The translations under genes and the position numbers were made by a program. This document shows positions 22,903 to 34,880 of a stretch of 64,000 nt of DNA, piece after piece (position 1 is the first letter of the stretch; every line of letters begins with the position of its first letter). Location of the stretch: the NCBI GenBank assembly GCA_019454045.1, contig SKCR01034757.1, forward strand, positions 1-64,000. The letters run 5' to 3'. The stretch comes from Zanthoxylum bungeanum. Its lineage: Eukaryota > Streptophyta > Magnoliopsida > Sapindales > Rutaceae. Under the pieces are notes generated by a model. The model made no database searches and was not told the origin of the DNA. It saw nothing but the letters and a program-made list of their open reading frames with translations.

Positions 22903-24559
22903 ATTCTTTTACTAATTCTTTTTCGAAAATTTTGGAAATCAATTTCATGTGAGCATGTCCTAATCTTCTATGCCAAAGCCAAAAGTTGTCATCTAATGCA
23001 CTCAAGCATTTCTCATGATGCATGTCATGTCTGATGTTAAATAAATAAACACTTTGATCTCTATAACCTATGAATAATGTATCATTTGATTTTCTATCAA
23101 TAATTTTACAAATAGATGCATCAAATTCAACATCATATCCTTTATCACATATACTTAACAAATTATGCTTAAGACCATATACTAGTAAAATGTTTTCAAT
23201 CAAAGTGGTGGAACCGATACTGACGTTTTCAACATTTCCATATCCAAGGATTTCACCTTTATTGTTATCACCAAATATGACGGATCCACCATTTTGATGC
23301 AAGTGAAAGAAAAAGTTTTGAATAGTCCCCCATCATATGCCGTGAGTATCCACTATCGAGGAACCATTTTCCTTTAGTATTCTTTTTCTTCACCTATTCA
23401 AGAAAAATCATGTACTCTTAGGTACCCAAATTTTCTTGGGTCCTTGGAGGTTAGTCTTGGTTCCTTTTGGAACCCATGCATCCTTCACATTTTCTTTCTT
23501 ATACATGTAATCATATATCTCATGTCCTTTCCTATTGCATGCATGACAAGTAATATTTGCATCAAAGGTAACATGTGAGTAAGAGGTGGATGCCTTAACA
23601 AAGTGATTTTTCAAATAAGTTCTTTTGTTGTAAGGCATATATCCCAAACCTTCTTTATTGAATAGACATCTTTGGGATCCAAGAAGAATATTAAGATTTC
23701 TTTCACCCATTGTAAATTCATATCGTTCAAATCCATAACTTTCTTTTTCAATGAGTCATTTTCTTCTTTAATAGTTTCACAATCACATGTGGTAGAGCTA
23801 GATGCCATGCTAGATATGTTCTTTCCAAGTTTCACATTTTCACCTTTAAAGCATATTAATTCTTTTTCATATATTTCATTTTTATCTACAGTTAATGCAT
23901 GCTCATGAACTAACAATGTATGTTCTTTTTTGACCAATTTATGTTTCTTTATTAATGAATCATATAAATCACGCAATTCATTAGATAAATCAATTAATTC
24001 ATCATATTTGGAAGAATCATGTACCTTTTCTTCTTCACTCTCGATGAATAAGTCGTCATCCTCAATTTCCATAAATGCAAGGTTGTTTGTCTCATTTGCA
24101 CATTCTTCATCCGATGAGCTTGAATCACTATCACTCCAAGTGGCCTTCATTGCCTTCTTTTTGGTCTTTCCTTTGAATCTCTTCATAGGACAATCGACAG
24201 CTTTGTGACCCGATTTCTTGCATTAAAAGCAAGTGAGTTATCCTTTCTTGTGCTTCCATGGTTTTTCTTATTTATTTCTCATTTTTTTTCTAAATTTCCC
24301 TTCGGTGAACTTTTTATACTTGAGGAATTTCTTGACGTTTCTTGTAAGAAGTGCCACATCCTCATCACTTTCTTCGTCATCACTTGATTCTTCACCATCT
24401 TCTCTTATTGCATTTGATTTTAAGGCTAGATTCTTTCTTCCTCTTTTTTTTTCTTCTTCCTTTAAATCCATCTTTATTTCCATCTAATACTCCAACAATT
24501 TCCCACCAAGTCATCCAACTTCAAAGTGTTCATATTGTTTGCTTCTTTGATGGAGGAGG
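22903..24559 (-). pseudogene. SIRE-like copia copy B: protease end, GAG-pre-integrase and gag (part 1)
   Basis: 22892-23302 gives the end of the protease region and GAG-pre-integrase (LLSICDKGYDVEF, FWLWHRRLGHAHM). 23408-23710, 23611-24186 and 24268-24483 give gag in three frames, with the CNRKGHE and acidic SSSDEE stretches. The gag CCHC knuckle near 24225 is broken by a stop. Unlike copy A it has no solo LTR, so it shows the empty site for the 909-3342 insertion. It is cut at 24559 by copia F and resumes at 39116. Confidence 0.8.
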
Positions 24560-26577
24560 TGTTGGACAATTATGACCCATAGCGTCACTATTTGTACAGA
24601 TCATGGTGTTGTTGTACAAATTAACTATGTGACAAAGGAGATTGCTCTCTTATCATTTGTGATTAGATCACCTAGATGTATAAATGATAGAAGGTCCATA
24701 TGATTAGTTCCTGGATTGAGATGATATGAGACAATATCAGTCCACGAAGGATTAATCATTAAATATTCATAGTCAGAGTATTATCGAGATTTTACATCGA
24801 TAATACGTAAAAGACTAGTATTACACTTGTGCGTGTTATGGGAGCATAACGACATAGTTCTTATATATTTGGGTATTGGATACTCATGCAAGTGTAATAT
24901 GAGGTTGTGTTTACCGATGGTACGGTAAATAGCTTCGCTCTGGATAGACCCCTCGGAATTCCATTGGCAGTATGACTATGTGTCTATGGAAGTCCGAAAT
25001 CAGAGTAGGTGTATTTGGTCTTAACTGAGACTTGCACCGCTAATACTTACGACAATCAATATGCTTTGGTTTTGGTCGTCTAGGGCTTTAACAAGTTCTG
25101 TGTACGCCTCTGCTGGGTATATTGAGAATCGTAGTGTATTGGGTGTGATGTCAAGACGGAAGTATCACTCCAGTCATAGTGGAGATGATGTCACGTAGGA
25201 TACGGTATTAGTACTCTTAAGTACTGCAGTCATCGGGATATTATGACTAGGTCATGTATATCCGATTATAGAGACTAGTTACCAGACATCCGACATGTGC
25301 TTCATACGGGGCAGACATAATTCCAGCCTCAGGCCTAGCACGTGACATCCAATACTGGATCGACATATACAATACTACATATACTACGCTTGATATAGAT
25401 CGTTTATTCCTATAAGCATATTTCTGGAGAATTGGGTAGGCATGGCGCTTTGCTAGAAGCCAACATTGTCTTGTAAATCGGTAAAAACGTAGTACTAGGT
25501 ACTTACATGTTCGGATAGTCCGACGACCGAATTTACTGCCAACATATCCGGGGATCTCATGGGTCACTTTCCGAAGATTCACCGATGACGTATGACTCGC
25601 ACTTTATTAATCTAGGATTAATTACGGAGATATTTTATATGGGATAAAATATCATTTAAAGAGAGAGAACGATTAATTTGGAATTAATCGATAAATTAAT
25701 ATATTCGATATATTAAATGAAATTGGATTTCGACGCGGAATTAAAATTGGATTTTAATTCGGGCGAACGAATTAATTTAGAATTAATTCGTTAGTGACGT
25801 GAATAGTAATTATGCTAGGCATGATTATTTAATTAAATTAGATTTAATTACGACACAACGGAAAATTCGTTAATTTGGAATTAGTGAACCTGAGCCCGAG
25901 AGTGTTTGCTAGCGCACTCGCATTTCGAATTCAAGTGCGGCCCGCAAGTCACTTCAAGCGTCAAATCGCTATTCACATCTAGCGTCACATCATTCGTCAA
26001 TCAAGTGATGGATGTCTTTCACTTTGAGTGATTGACACCAGTCACTATTCATTGATTGATGGGAGTTGATGGAAGTGATTTGAAAGCTTTTTGAAAGCTT
26101 GAATGACAAATACCATTAATTTAATATTTGGTATATCATTTGATGATTGTTTTTAGAAATCACTTAACACATTTTCTTTCCTCTCTCTTATCTCCTTCAC
26201 GCCCAAGGGGCTCCATTTTTCCTCTTCTCTTCTGCTCACTGCCGTGAGTATAGCAAGGATGAAGATGATGTTTTTGTGGCAAAAACATCAATAGCTAGCA
26301 CTTAAATGAGTTCATACAAAGGTGATATGGAACTAATTTCATGAGCATGGAATCATCATCACAAGCTTGGAGCTTGGAGACTCACCCATGGCCGATTTTG
26401 AAGACAAGAAGAAAGCCCACTGCCGTGAGCCTTGGAGGACTTCAAATGGCTTAAAAAGTTCTGTTCTTCGTTGCATCGCTCAACCGATCATTGTGAGTAT
26501 TCTGCGACTTCCTTTGATGTATTTGCATGTTGTTTCTTGCTTGATAGTCGATCCTTGGGACCGTAGAAACTCCAACA
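24560..26577 (+). mobile_element. Copia element F, 5' LTR
   Basis: A 2,018-bp LTR from TGTTGGACAA to AACTCCAACA, matched by 37112-39115 with roughly 3% differences by eye and a small deletion in the 3' copy. GGAGG precedes it (24555-24559) and follows the element (39116-39120): a perfect 5-bp target duplication. Confidence 0.95.
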
Positions 26578-26578
26578 A

Positions 26579-26590
26579 TGGTATCAGAGC
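26579..26590 (+). other. Primer binding site of copia F
   Basis: TGGTATCAGAGC, the initiator-Met tRNA-type primer site, lies one base after the 5' LTR. Confidence 0.95.
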
Positions 26591-29290
26591 GAGTAAAAGC
26601 ATGAAACTTGAATTTAGGGTTAAAATTAGGTAAAATGTATTTGACCATGATTTAATGAAATTGGATGATTGAGTATGCTTAAATCATGTTTAATTGAAGT
26701 TTGATTGGATCAATTTCATGAAAATTGATTTGGAACAATTTTCCCCAAAATTTGTGGCTTGGCCGAATGTTACCCTAATTGTGGTCTTGGTGTTTTTTGT
26801 ATTTTTAATCATTGGAATATTGGATGAGTTCGAAAACAAATGGGTAATATTGATTATGGATTCAATTGGATTGAAATCAAAATCGATTTAAAAAACCCTA
26901 CCATTGCCGAGACTTGAAGAGCACGAATTGGGTTTGATTTTTTGTTAAAATGTGTTGGACATGTTTTAATGTTGATAAGCATAATTGATTAGGCTAATTG
27001 GTGTTTTGGAAATATTGATTTGGTTGATTAATTATGTAATACACTTTAGGTTAATTAGATTATGAAAATGGAATTTTGTTATTTAATTAATTGGGCCAAT
27101 TTTGGAAATTGGGTTTAAAAAGTTGTTATTGGGCTTTAATGGGCTTGGTTGTACTAAGATGGGTTTAGGTTAAATTGGTTGGATCCAATTGGGCCCAAAA
27201 CCGTTTCCATAAAGTCCAAATGCGACTATTGGGCCTTTAAAGTTTAATTGGGCCTAATGGGCCGAAATTGATTTCTAGGCTTATGGGTGATTCCTTGATT
27301 GGGCTTTGGTTACCGAAGCCAATGCCTTAAGAAATTAATTGAAAGCCCATTGGACTTTAATTAAATTAACATTGGATGTTAATCGGGTTTTGAGACCCGT
27401 AATGATTAAATTTGGAATTTAAGTCGTAAAGGTTCGTTAATAAAGTGTAGTATTTAATTTGAATTAAATAAATGGATTAGTATTAAATACATATTAAATT
27501 GGATTTAATGTTGTAGTTTAATTTAATTCAAGAATTCGTACTTGGAGTACTTATTCGCAAAACGAGTTTGACTCGCGCAAAATCAAATCGTTGTTTGGAC
27601 ATTAGATGGTCATTAATTATCATATTAATTAATTGGATTAGATTGATTGATAGCATGCTTGTGTGAATACATGGTTGCGATGTATGAATAATGTATATCA
27701 TATGGATATTAGATGGGTGGGGCAATTTTAGAAATTGTTGTAATAAATTTGGAATTTATTAATTGGACCTGCGTGTCTAGCCTATTACCTCCTTACTCTT
27801 TGTATTTCTCTTCTCACCAATTCCCCTCAATGTAAATGAGGTTTCTTTAGAAGTGTAGTGTAACGGGTAGAAGTAAATACTTGTGCTAGTGGGAGAGAAG
27901 AAAGATAGAGTTTTATCTATGATCAATGTGTTTGAGTATCCATCCGCATATCATTATTATATTTACTTATACGCCTTATTATGTGTTTAGAATGCATGTT
28001 TAAGGGTGTATGATGATGAGACCTTAACAAAGATAATTAATTGGTTGCCAATTTGCACGTGAAAAACCCTCACAAAAATATTAAGCGTTTTCCCTTCCAT
28101 TGAGTGATTCTTACTTAAGATCCAAGACTGGCATTGGTTTGTTGGCCAAAGTCAAGACCTTTCTCCGTCGAGGATGTGTTTGAATCACGAGAGCTTTGTT
28201 CCATATTGGTGTCTTGTCCAAGTTATGATTTGTTGGCCAAAGTCAATATCACTTCTTGTCCATCGACATTGATTATGAAGCTTTCCTTGGTCAATGGGTT
28301 CCGCTTAACTGGGATCATTAAGTTTGTTGTGCCAAAGCCAAGGCTTAAATGATTCAGAGGAAAAAGGTTAGGCAATATATTGGATATATTGGCATATATA
28401 AGATATATGTTTCGGACTTGGATGTCCACCTACTGGATCTAGGAATTGGATGAGATCCAATTGATCTTAGAGATCTACCTAGTTAAGTATCATATAATTT
28501 GTTGGCCAAAGTCAAGATTGTGTGTTATTTAACGGGATCCTAGCCCACTAGAAAACAAGGTTTCCCGAGTACTCGACAGAGGATTAGAGGCTCGCCGAAA
28601 AATAGTGGGAGGCAAGAATTAAATTTACAATATTTGTTTAGTTACTTGCCATACGCGCTCAATAAAATATCATTCGTCAAATAAATTAATATATTAGTTG
28701 GACTAATATTTAATCGTTGTTTTAAAACAGTTGGACTGTATTCAAACTCTTTCAATTTATAGTTGATTTTATAATTGGATTATAGTAATCAATATAATTA
28801 AATTTAAAAAAATTAAAAGTATAGTTGATTATATAGTTGGACTATAATAATCATTATATTAAATAGTACATGACATCGTTGATTTAATAGTTGGACTATT
28901 AGAATCAAGATAAAATTGAAAGATTAGTGTTTAAAAACATAATCCTGGGTGAAAATGTGTTTAAACGACTTTAATTTTCAAATTGAGAATAAAATTTCAG
29001 GATGGTCCTGGAAATCGAGAAGTTACTTTATTCAATAAAATAACATCTTGGGCCTAAGCCCGGAGTTAAGCAAATAAGTAGAGCATGGTCTTTGGAAGAT
29101 TCATGTAATGATAACTTTAGTGCTTAATCCATTATGCTTGCCAAATAGACTCCTTAATTTCTTGATCAGAACTAAGGATTAGACCCTTAAACTATGATAA
29201 TGAAATTGAAGGATCTTCGTAGATTTATACTTAAGTCTTAGAAGTATTAATTGCAATAGATAACTCTTGGAGAGTTAAAGGCTATGCTCA
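26591..29290 (+). other. Copia F leader, non-coding
   Basis: About 2.7 kb without a credible frame. It contains four interspersed TTGGCCAAAGTCAA-like words (about 28139, 28230, 28329 as GCCAAAGCCAAGG, 28500) and the hairpin array at 28691-28901. Decayed gag sequence probably begins in the last few hundred bases. Confidence 0.55.
28691..28901 (+). repeat. Array of five TGG-loop hairpins with compensating stem changes
   Basis: Five inverted repeats with the same TGG loop: ATATTAGT-TGG-ACTAATAT (28691-28709), ACAGT-TGG-ACTGT (28727-28739), TATAAT-TGG-ATTATA (28770-28784), TATAGT-TGG-ACTATA (28832-28846) and TAATAGT-TGG-ACTATTA (28885-28901). Units three to five also have outer GTTGATT / AATCA arms. 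Stems differ between units but stay paired. Confidence 0.8.
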
Positions 29291-30272
29291 ATGAGCTAAA
29301 GCCAAAGTTTGAAATAAGGCAAGAAGCGCAAGACGCATCTTACTTCGATATTCTAGAAGGCCAAGGCTTGGCCGAAGACTTCTGGGATATTGAAAAGGGC
29401 AAAGGCAAAATCATTATAATCTTCTAGGAAGATAAATGACATATCCCAAGATGTCTGTTTAAACTGTGGCGAACGGAGTCACTGAAGCGTGACTGCCGTA
29501 TGGACAAAGCAGACATGAAGGAATAGAAGACGGGCAAGGCTCTGACTTTAAATAAGTTTGTCATAAATATGTTCACTAATAGTATTAAAATTGGATTTTA
29601 GATACTAAATAGTGGTACACTAATATATGTACTGATGTGCAGAATCTGCTATGAGCAGGATACTGACTTTAGATGAGATTAATCTGCGAATCGGAAATGG
29701 GACGAAAGTCGCTGTTTTAACAGTAGATACCTAAGTTTAGGAACTACCCTTTGGGTGTGTACTTAAATTAGGAAACTGTTAAAATGTAACTAGTTTGACT
29801 ACAAATATTATCTCTATATCGAGTACAACTCGTTGCGAGTGTACCTTTATATTATAGAACACTAAAGTGTTTTATTTTATAAAGATGATATTGAGATAAA
29901 CACATTAGATGTGAATAACAGTATTTATATTTTGAATATGAATAAATCTTAAACATATAACATGACAAACAAAAAGCTCAAACTGATTTGATCAGATAAG
30001 ACTTATTTGTGGCATCGTTGTCTGGGACACAATTAAACAAGACTCGTATATCCACACTTTTGAAGAGTGGATACTAGGACGGATTTGATTTCATTCAAAT
30101 GATGTCTACGAATCTAGTTTTTTAGGTAAAGTGCCTAAAATACATTTTACTGGGTAAAAGTGTAAGTGCCATCGATATTTTAGCCCTCGTTCATAGTGAC
30201 GTAAGTGGGCCCATATCTAGCTAGGCTAGAGGTGTATATGAATATTTCGTGACCTTTACGGATATGGCATCG
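29291..30272 (+). pseudogene. Copia F: decayed gag, protease and GAG-pre-integrase
   Basis: At about 29457-29500 the plus strand encodes CLNCGERSH, a stop where Trp is expected, then KRDC, a gag CCHC knuckle with a nonsense change. Sequence after it fits the usual order (a TGTGGCATCGTTGTCTGGGACAC stretch near 30010 reads as the LWHRRLGH box of GAG-pre-integrase), but stops occur every few dozen codons. The last bases, CATCG at 30268-30272, are one copy of the solo-LTR target duplication. Confidence 0.65.
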
Positions 30273-31950
30273 TGTAACATCCCAGATTTTCGGGACGGTT
30301 CTGGAAGATTTCTGGACTGATGTCATACTCTCGGAGCATGATGATGATGAAGAATAAGAGTTTAAGTGATGTTATATGGGTTGTATTATTATTATTATGA
30401 ATTTTCCTCGCGTCGGAAAATGCGGGGGATCAAAAGCCAGTTACGTAATTTTCGCAAAACGCGTAAAGTTTACAGTTTTGGTCACAGAAGGAGCAAACGA
30501 ACTCTGATCGAGTTGATTCTTACACCATCAGACTCGTTTTTCAGAGATGAACAACTTTCGTGTTGAATATTTTTCAAGAATCGCATCATAAGGGCTCCGA
30601 AATTGCGATATTCCAGAAGGTTCTAGAATAGGGGCTGATCAGTAATTTCGTAGGGACTTATATGATATTTTCCCAGCTAGTATATAAGGCCTCATAGTTT
30701 TAGGAAATCACAAAATTGGCAAACTCCCACCCTTTCCCTCACCCGACCCCCCTCACGCCCTTGGAGCATAATGCGATGCCGGCAGCAACTCCGGCCACCT
30801 CAGGCCAGTGCACCGGTGCCGGCGGGACCGTCTGACCCCGACGCACACTATGGTGGCTGCCGGCGACGCTAACGACGCCGGTAATAGCGGCGGCGAGTGA
30901 GAGATGAGCGTGAAGTGGGTTTCGCAACCCGAGCCACCTACCAAATCGAAGCCCTCGATGAGTACTACGAGTGTGTGGGGTTGATTTCACCGAACAACGG
31001 CCGGTTGCAAGTGAAACGAGGAAGAAAGCATCGGTGAATAGTAAACCCATGATGAACAGTAGCTCCGATTGGAATTCCGTCGACACCAGCACGTTCGTAT
31101 GGCCGATGGGAGTCCGAATATGGCCTCGGAATTTCGGTACGACTCTCCGTTTATAATTTGACGTTTTAAAGTGTATCGGTTTATTATCGAATGCTTCTAG
31201 TAATTCCTTAGTGTAACGAATTTGCATGAATTGAATTGAATGTGTTTTAATATGTTAAAACGATAAATGTGGTAGAATCCGGAGTGAATCAGATGAGATA
31301 TGATTGATCCGGTAGAATTAGCGAGTTTCCGGTAAAACAGAGTTTATCGCACGAATGAGCGTAGATGACCGTAATCATGAAAATAGTATATATATGATAT
31401 TGCGAGGGTAATTTGGTAATTCCGGAGTAGTTCGGAGGGTTCGAGACCCTTCCGTAGCGTTTGCGGAAACTTTTCCGCAAGATTTACCGCAAACTCGTAA
31501 AATGAGGTTCTAGGCTACCAAGCTAGTTGGAATAGTATAGAAAGTTATGTACTAGAGTAATGAAGTTTGTACCGTAGTGTCGGAGATGATTCGGGTGTTC
31601 CGGGGAAGCCCGTAGTTATTATAGATGAGTTGGAAGTTCCGTAAATAGCGGTACTAACCTTGTGTTATTACTTGCTTGACAGATCGGACCCGGATCGCGG
31701 GCGTTCGCCTAGCCAGGTAAGTAACTCATGTTCTGAGTACTTGATAGATTTATCAATGCTCAAAACTAGTAATGTAATAAAGTTGTTTGTTGATATATGC
31801 GTGAAACCTGTATATTATATATATATAAAGATGAATGTAGGACAAAGAAGCGTGTGTATTTATATACACACATAGATAAGAACAAGCAAAAGGAAAACAT
31901 GAGCGTGTAGAAGTAAAAGATACCTATATAGGTATAACCAGTATATATAT

Positions 31951-32022
<72 letters not shown>

Positions 32023-33035
32023 GACAAGACCTGGGTTTGGGGGGTTGTAGAAAACTACACCCTATGGAATGGGTTTAAAGCTTAAATGATGTAATGGCGA
32101 GTGCGATTTATAAGTATACTTTCTTGATAAGGAAAATGGAAATTGAACGAATGTGTATATTTACTAATAAGAATAGCCATTAATCGATATAGCAAAGATA
32201 AAGGTAAAATGTAAAGGCTATGATATGGTATTATAGATGAAACGCTAAAATATGTTATTTTAAGTTTGCATGATGGATGCTTGAAAAGAATGAAATATAT
32301 ATGCCTTTATTTTCATAAGTATAGTTGGATATTTAGATACGTGTGTGTATGCGTACATGTGTATATAAGGTTGCCCGATAAAGTAGGTTATGAACCTGAG
32401 TAGTATAAAAGAATGTGAATGAATTATGCTGTGAGGAATATGAGGAAGTATGAGCATGTTAGTATTAGTAACAGTGTTTATGAAAGGCATGCCATGTCTA
32501 TATGCATACTAGTATGAGATACGTTTCAGAATTCAATAAAGATAGAGTAAGAACGTATTTACATATATGTATGCATGTATATATAAATATGGTAATATAC
32601 AAGGATAAGTTTTATGTGTGCATAGAGTATGCATAAATATGTACATGTGTATATATATACTATATAGGAAATCATGGCTAGAGTAGGAAGAAGCATGAGA
32701 AATGCATATGCATACCTACATGTTTTGGTTTTCAGAAGTTAAGTTAAGCTAAGAATGGTTTTCAAATGTTTTGACATAGATGTTTCCTACAGTTGAGATT
32801 TGATTTAAGTTTTTTTTTTTTAAAAAAAGGTTTATTTGCGGTTTTATGGTTTTCGGGGCATGAGGTAAAAACTCACCCCAGTATGTAACTTGAGACACAG
32901 TTTAGACTTGACAGATACTTTGGATTCGGGATTTGAGATTTGACCCATCCCAGTTGTACATTGTTGGAATTGACGGATTCAGAGACATATGCACATGTTG
33001 AGGATGAGGGGGCGCTCTCAGATCCTCCAGATAGG
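30273..33035 (+). mobile_element. 4.6-kb solo LTR nested in copia F (first part)
   Basis: The insertion 30273-34875 begins TGTAACATCCC and ends GGGATGTTACA, a perfect 11-bp terminal inverted repeat of the kind found on gypsy-type LTRs (for example Tekay/Del). CATCG flanks it on both sides (30268-30272, 34876-34880). No internal gag or pol and no second copy of the ends occur inside, so it is a solo LTR of unusual length (4,603 bp). A TATA box (TATATAAGG) is at 30681-30689. The frames at 30739-31227 on the minus strand look like chance. Confidence 0.85.
31942..32020. repeat. (AT)n microsatellite
   Basis: Almost uninterrupted AT dinucleotides over about 79 bases within the solo LTR. Confidence 0.95.
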
Positions 33036-33282
33036 CTAGGGGGACGGCGATACGTAACGCCCCTTGACCCCAGTTTAAGCTTGGGTGGTAGCATAGATCC
33101 GCAGCCCCATCTCCAGTTTGTGGCTTGGGGGACGGCGAGACGTAATGCCCCAAGACCACCAGTTTCAGGGCAGGTATGGCATGCTTTGGGGGACGGCGAT
33201 ACGTAACGCCCCAATGTCATGGGTTTTCATATCTGGCTCTAGGGCGTATGGGGGGACGTCGATACGTAACGCCCTCATACGT
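33036..33282 (+). repeat. Four GGGGGACGGCGATACGTAACGCCCC-type hairpin units
   Basis: Units lie at about 33038, 33125, 33186 and 33249. Each has a G-run, the core GACGGCGATACGTAACG (variants GAGACGTAATG and GACGTCG) and a C-run. Bases flanking the G/C runs also pair, differently in each unit: CTTGGGG/CCCCAAG in the second, ATGGGG/CCCTCAT in the fourth. Confidence 0.75.
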
Positions 33283-34875
33283 CAGTTTTTCAGCAGACAC
33301 TCAGATATCAGTTTTTCAGAAAAGAAGTTTTGAATTATCAGATTTCTAGTAAACAGTTTTCAGAGATACGAAATTCAGAGAAAGTGTTTAGCTTTAAGAT
33401 TCCAGATACAGTTTCACTTTTCAGACATAGTTTTCCAGTTTTCAGATTCTCAGTAAACAGTTTTCAGAAAACAGATTTTAAAAACAGTTCCCAGAAACCA
33501 GAGTATTAAAGCATGTTTTCAGAAGATAAGCTTTATAAAGAAGATTTCAAATAAAGTTTCAGAAAATAGTTCCTTTTTATATATAGATAAAGAATTTTCA
33601 AGGAAAGAGTTTTGGAAAGTATTTTCTAAAAAGTATGGCATAATTAAAGTTCAGTATAGCTTATAGGTTGTGCATAACATCCTGATTAACAAATGAGATG
33701 CATTTAGTTGACATTGAAGCATGATATCATGATTATATATATTTGTGATTAATGCCTGTGTGTAATATATGTTCACATAGAAGAAACAATTGGTAAGAAA
33801 TTAACAGATGATTATATGGTTTCATATACATGTTCATATGGCTGATTTTAGTTTGTTGAATGTTTAATAGAAAGAATATTTTATTAGTCCGATTTGATGA
33901 TATTTCAATGAAACAAAAGAAAGATAACTATAATAAAAGCCGAAACTAGATTAGAAATGAGTATATAGAAAATTGGAAAGATATCAGAGTAACGCAGTGG
34001 AAACATAGTGGGACTTGATACAGTAGATGAGACTATGAAAAACTCAATGACTAGGTCATAGATATTTAAAGTATAAGTAAGAAACAGTAGGTGTTTATGG
34101 ATGTGAAAGCCAAGAAATTAATAACAATATAGTAATGATCGGGAATGAATAAGAATTCTATTGTTAACCCATATGCTAAGATATGGATATTAGAAAGTAT
34201 AAACTAGAAGCATGATTAAGTTATGTATACTTTTATAAAGAAGATAAGAAATTAAGTAACATGTTTGCTAAATGGATTGAGATAAAATAATAAGTCTATA
34301 TGTATCTTAAATTGAGTGTCAAGAAAGCAGCTTAGGTTAATACAGATTAATAATTCGTAACTTTTTTGTGTTTGACGCCCAAGATATGAGCATGATTACT
34401 TACTGAGTCATTATGACTCACACCACCACAGTTTGTAGTTTTGCAGGTCAGTAGCAGACATCTCGAGCCAGTAGAACTTTAAGGAAGACTTGAAGATAGT
34501 GGATCTCCCCAATTGCAGTCGAGGAAGTCAAGAGAGTCCTGGGTTGAGTTATGGGTCCTCACGGCCCTTTGTATGGTCATTTCATTTGAAATCCATTTGT
34601 AATGGTGATGTATTAGTATAGTTTTTATTTTGAGTTCTGGCCGGAGGCCAAGCATTTACTTTTATGTCTTTGAGTTCAGGCCTGAGGCCTTGATTGTTGA
34701 GATGCCAACCTGAGGTCGAGATTTGATGATTTTGTTGTATATAGATGCTGGTTATAAGCCAGATTGCATGATGTTACGAATACATCATGCCGAAATTTCG
34801 TTAGAATCAGAGGCTTATGGAGATGGGTTCTTCTGTCTCTTGCCGGTAGCATCCTGGCCTAGGCGGGATGTTACA
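33283..34875 (+). mobile_element. 4.6-kb solo LTR nested in copia F (last part)
   Basis: AT-rich sequence with many CAGTTTTCAGA-like words at 33280-33560, ending in the terminal repeat GGGATGTTACA. The short frame near 34723-34905 runs through the LTR end and is not credible. Confidence 0.8.
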
Positions 34876-34880
34876 CATCG

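Noticed and set aside
30739..31227. 162-residue minus-strand frame
   Set aside because: It lies in the solo LTR just after its plus-strand TATA box, and its Arg/Pro/Ala-rich wording follows local GC content; no domain is visible.
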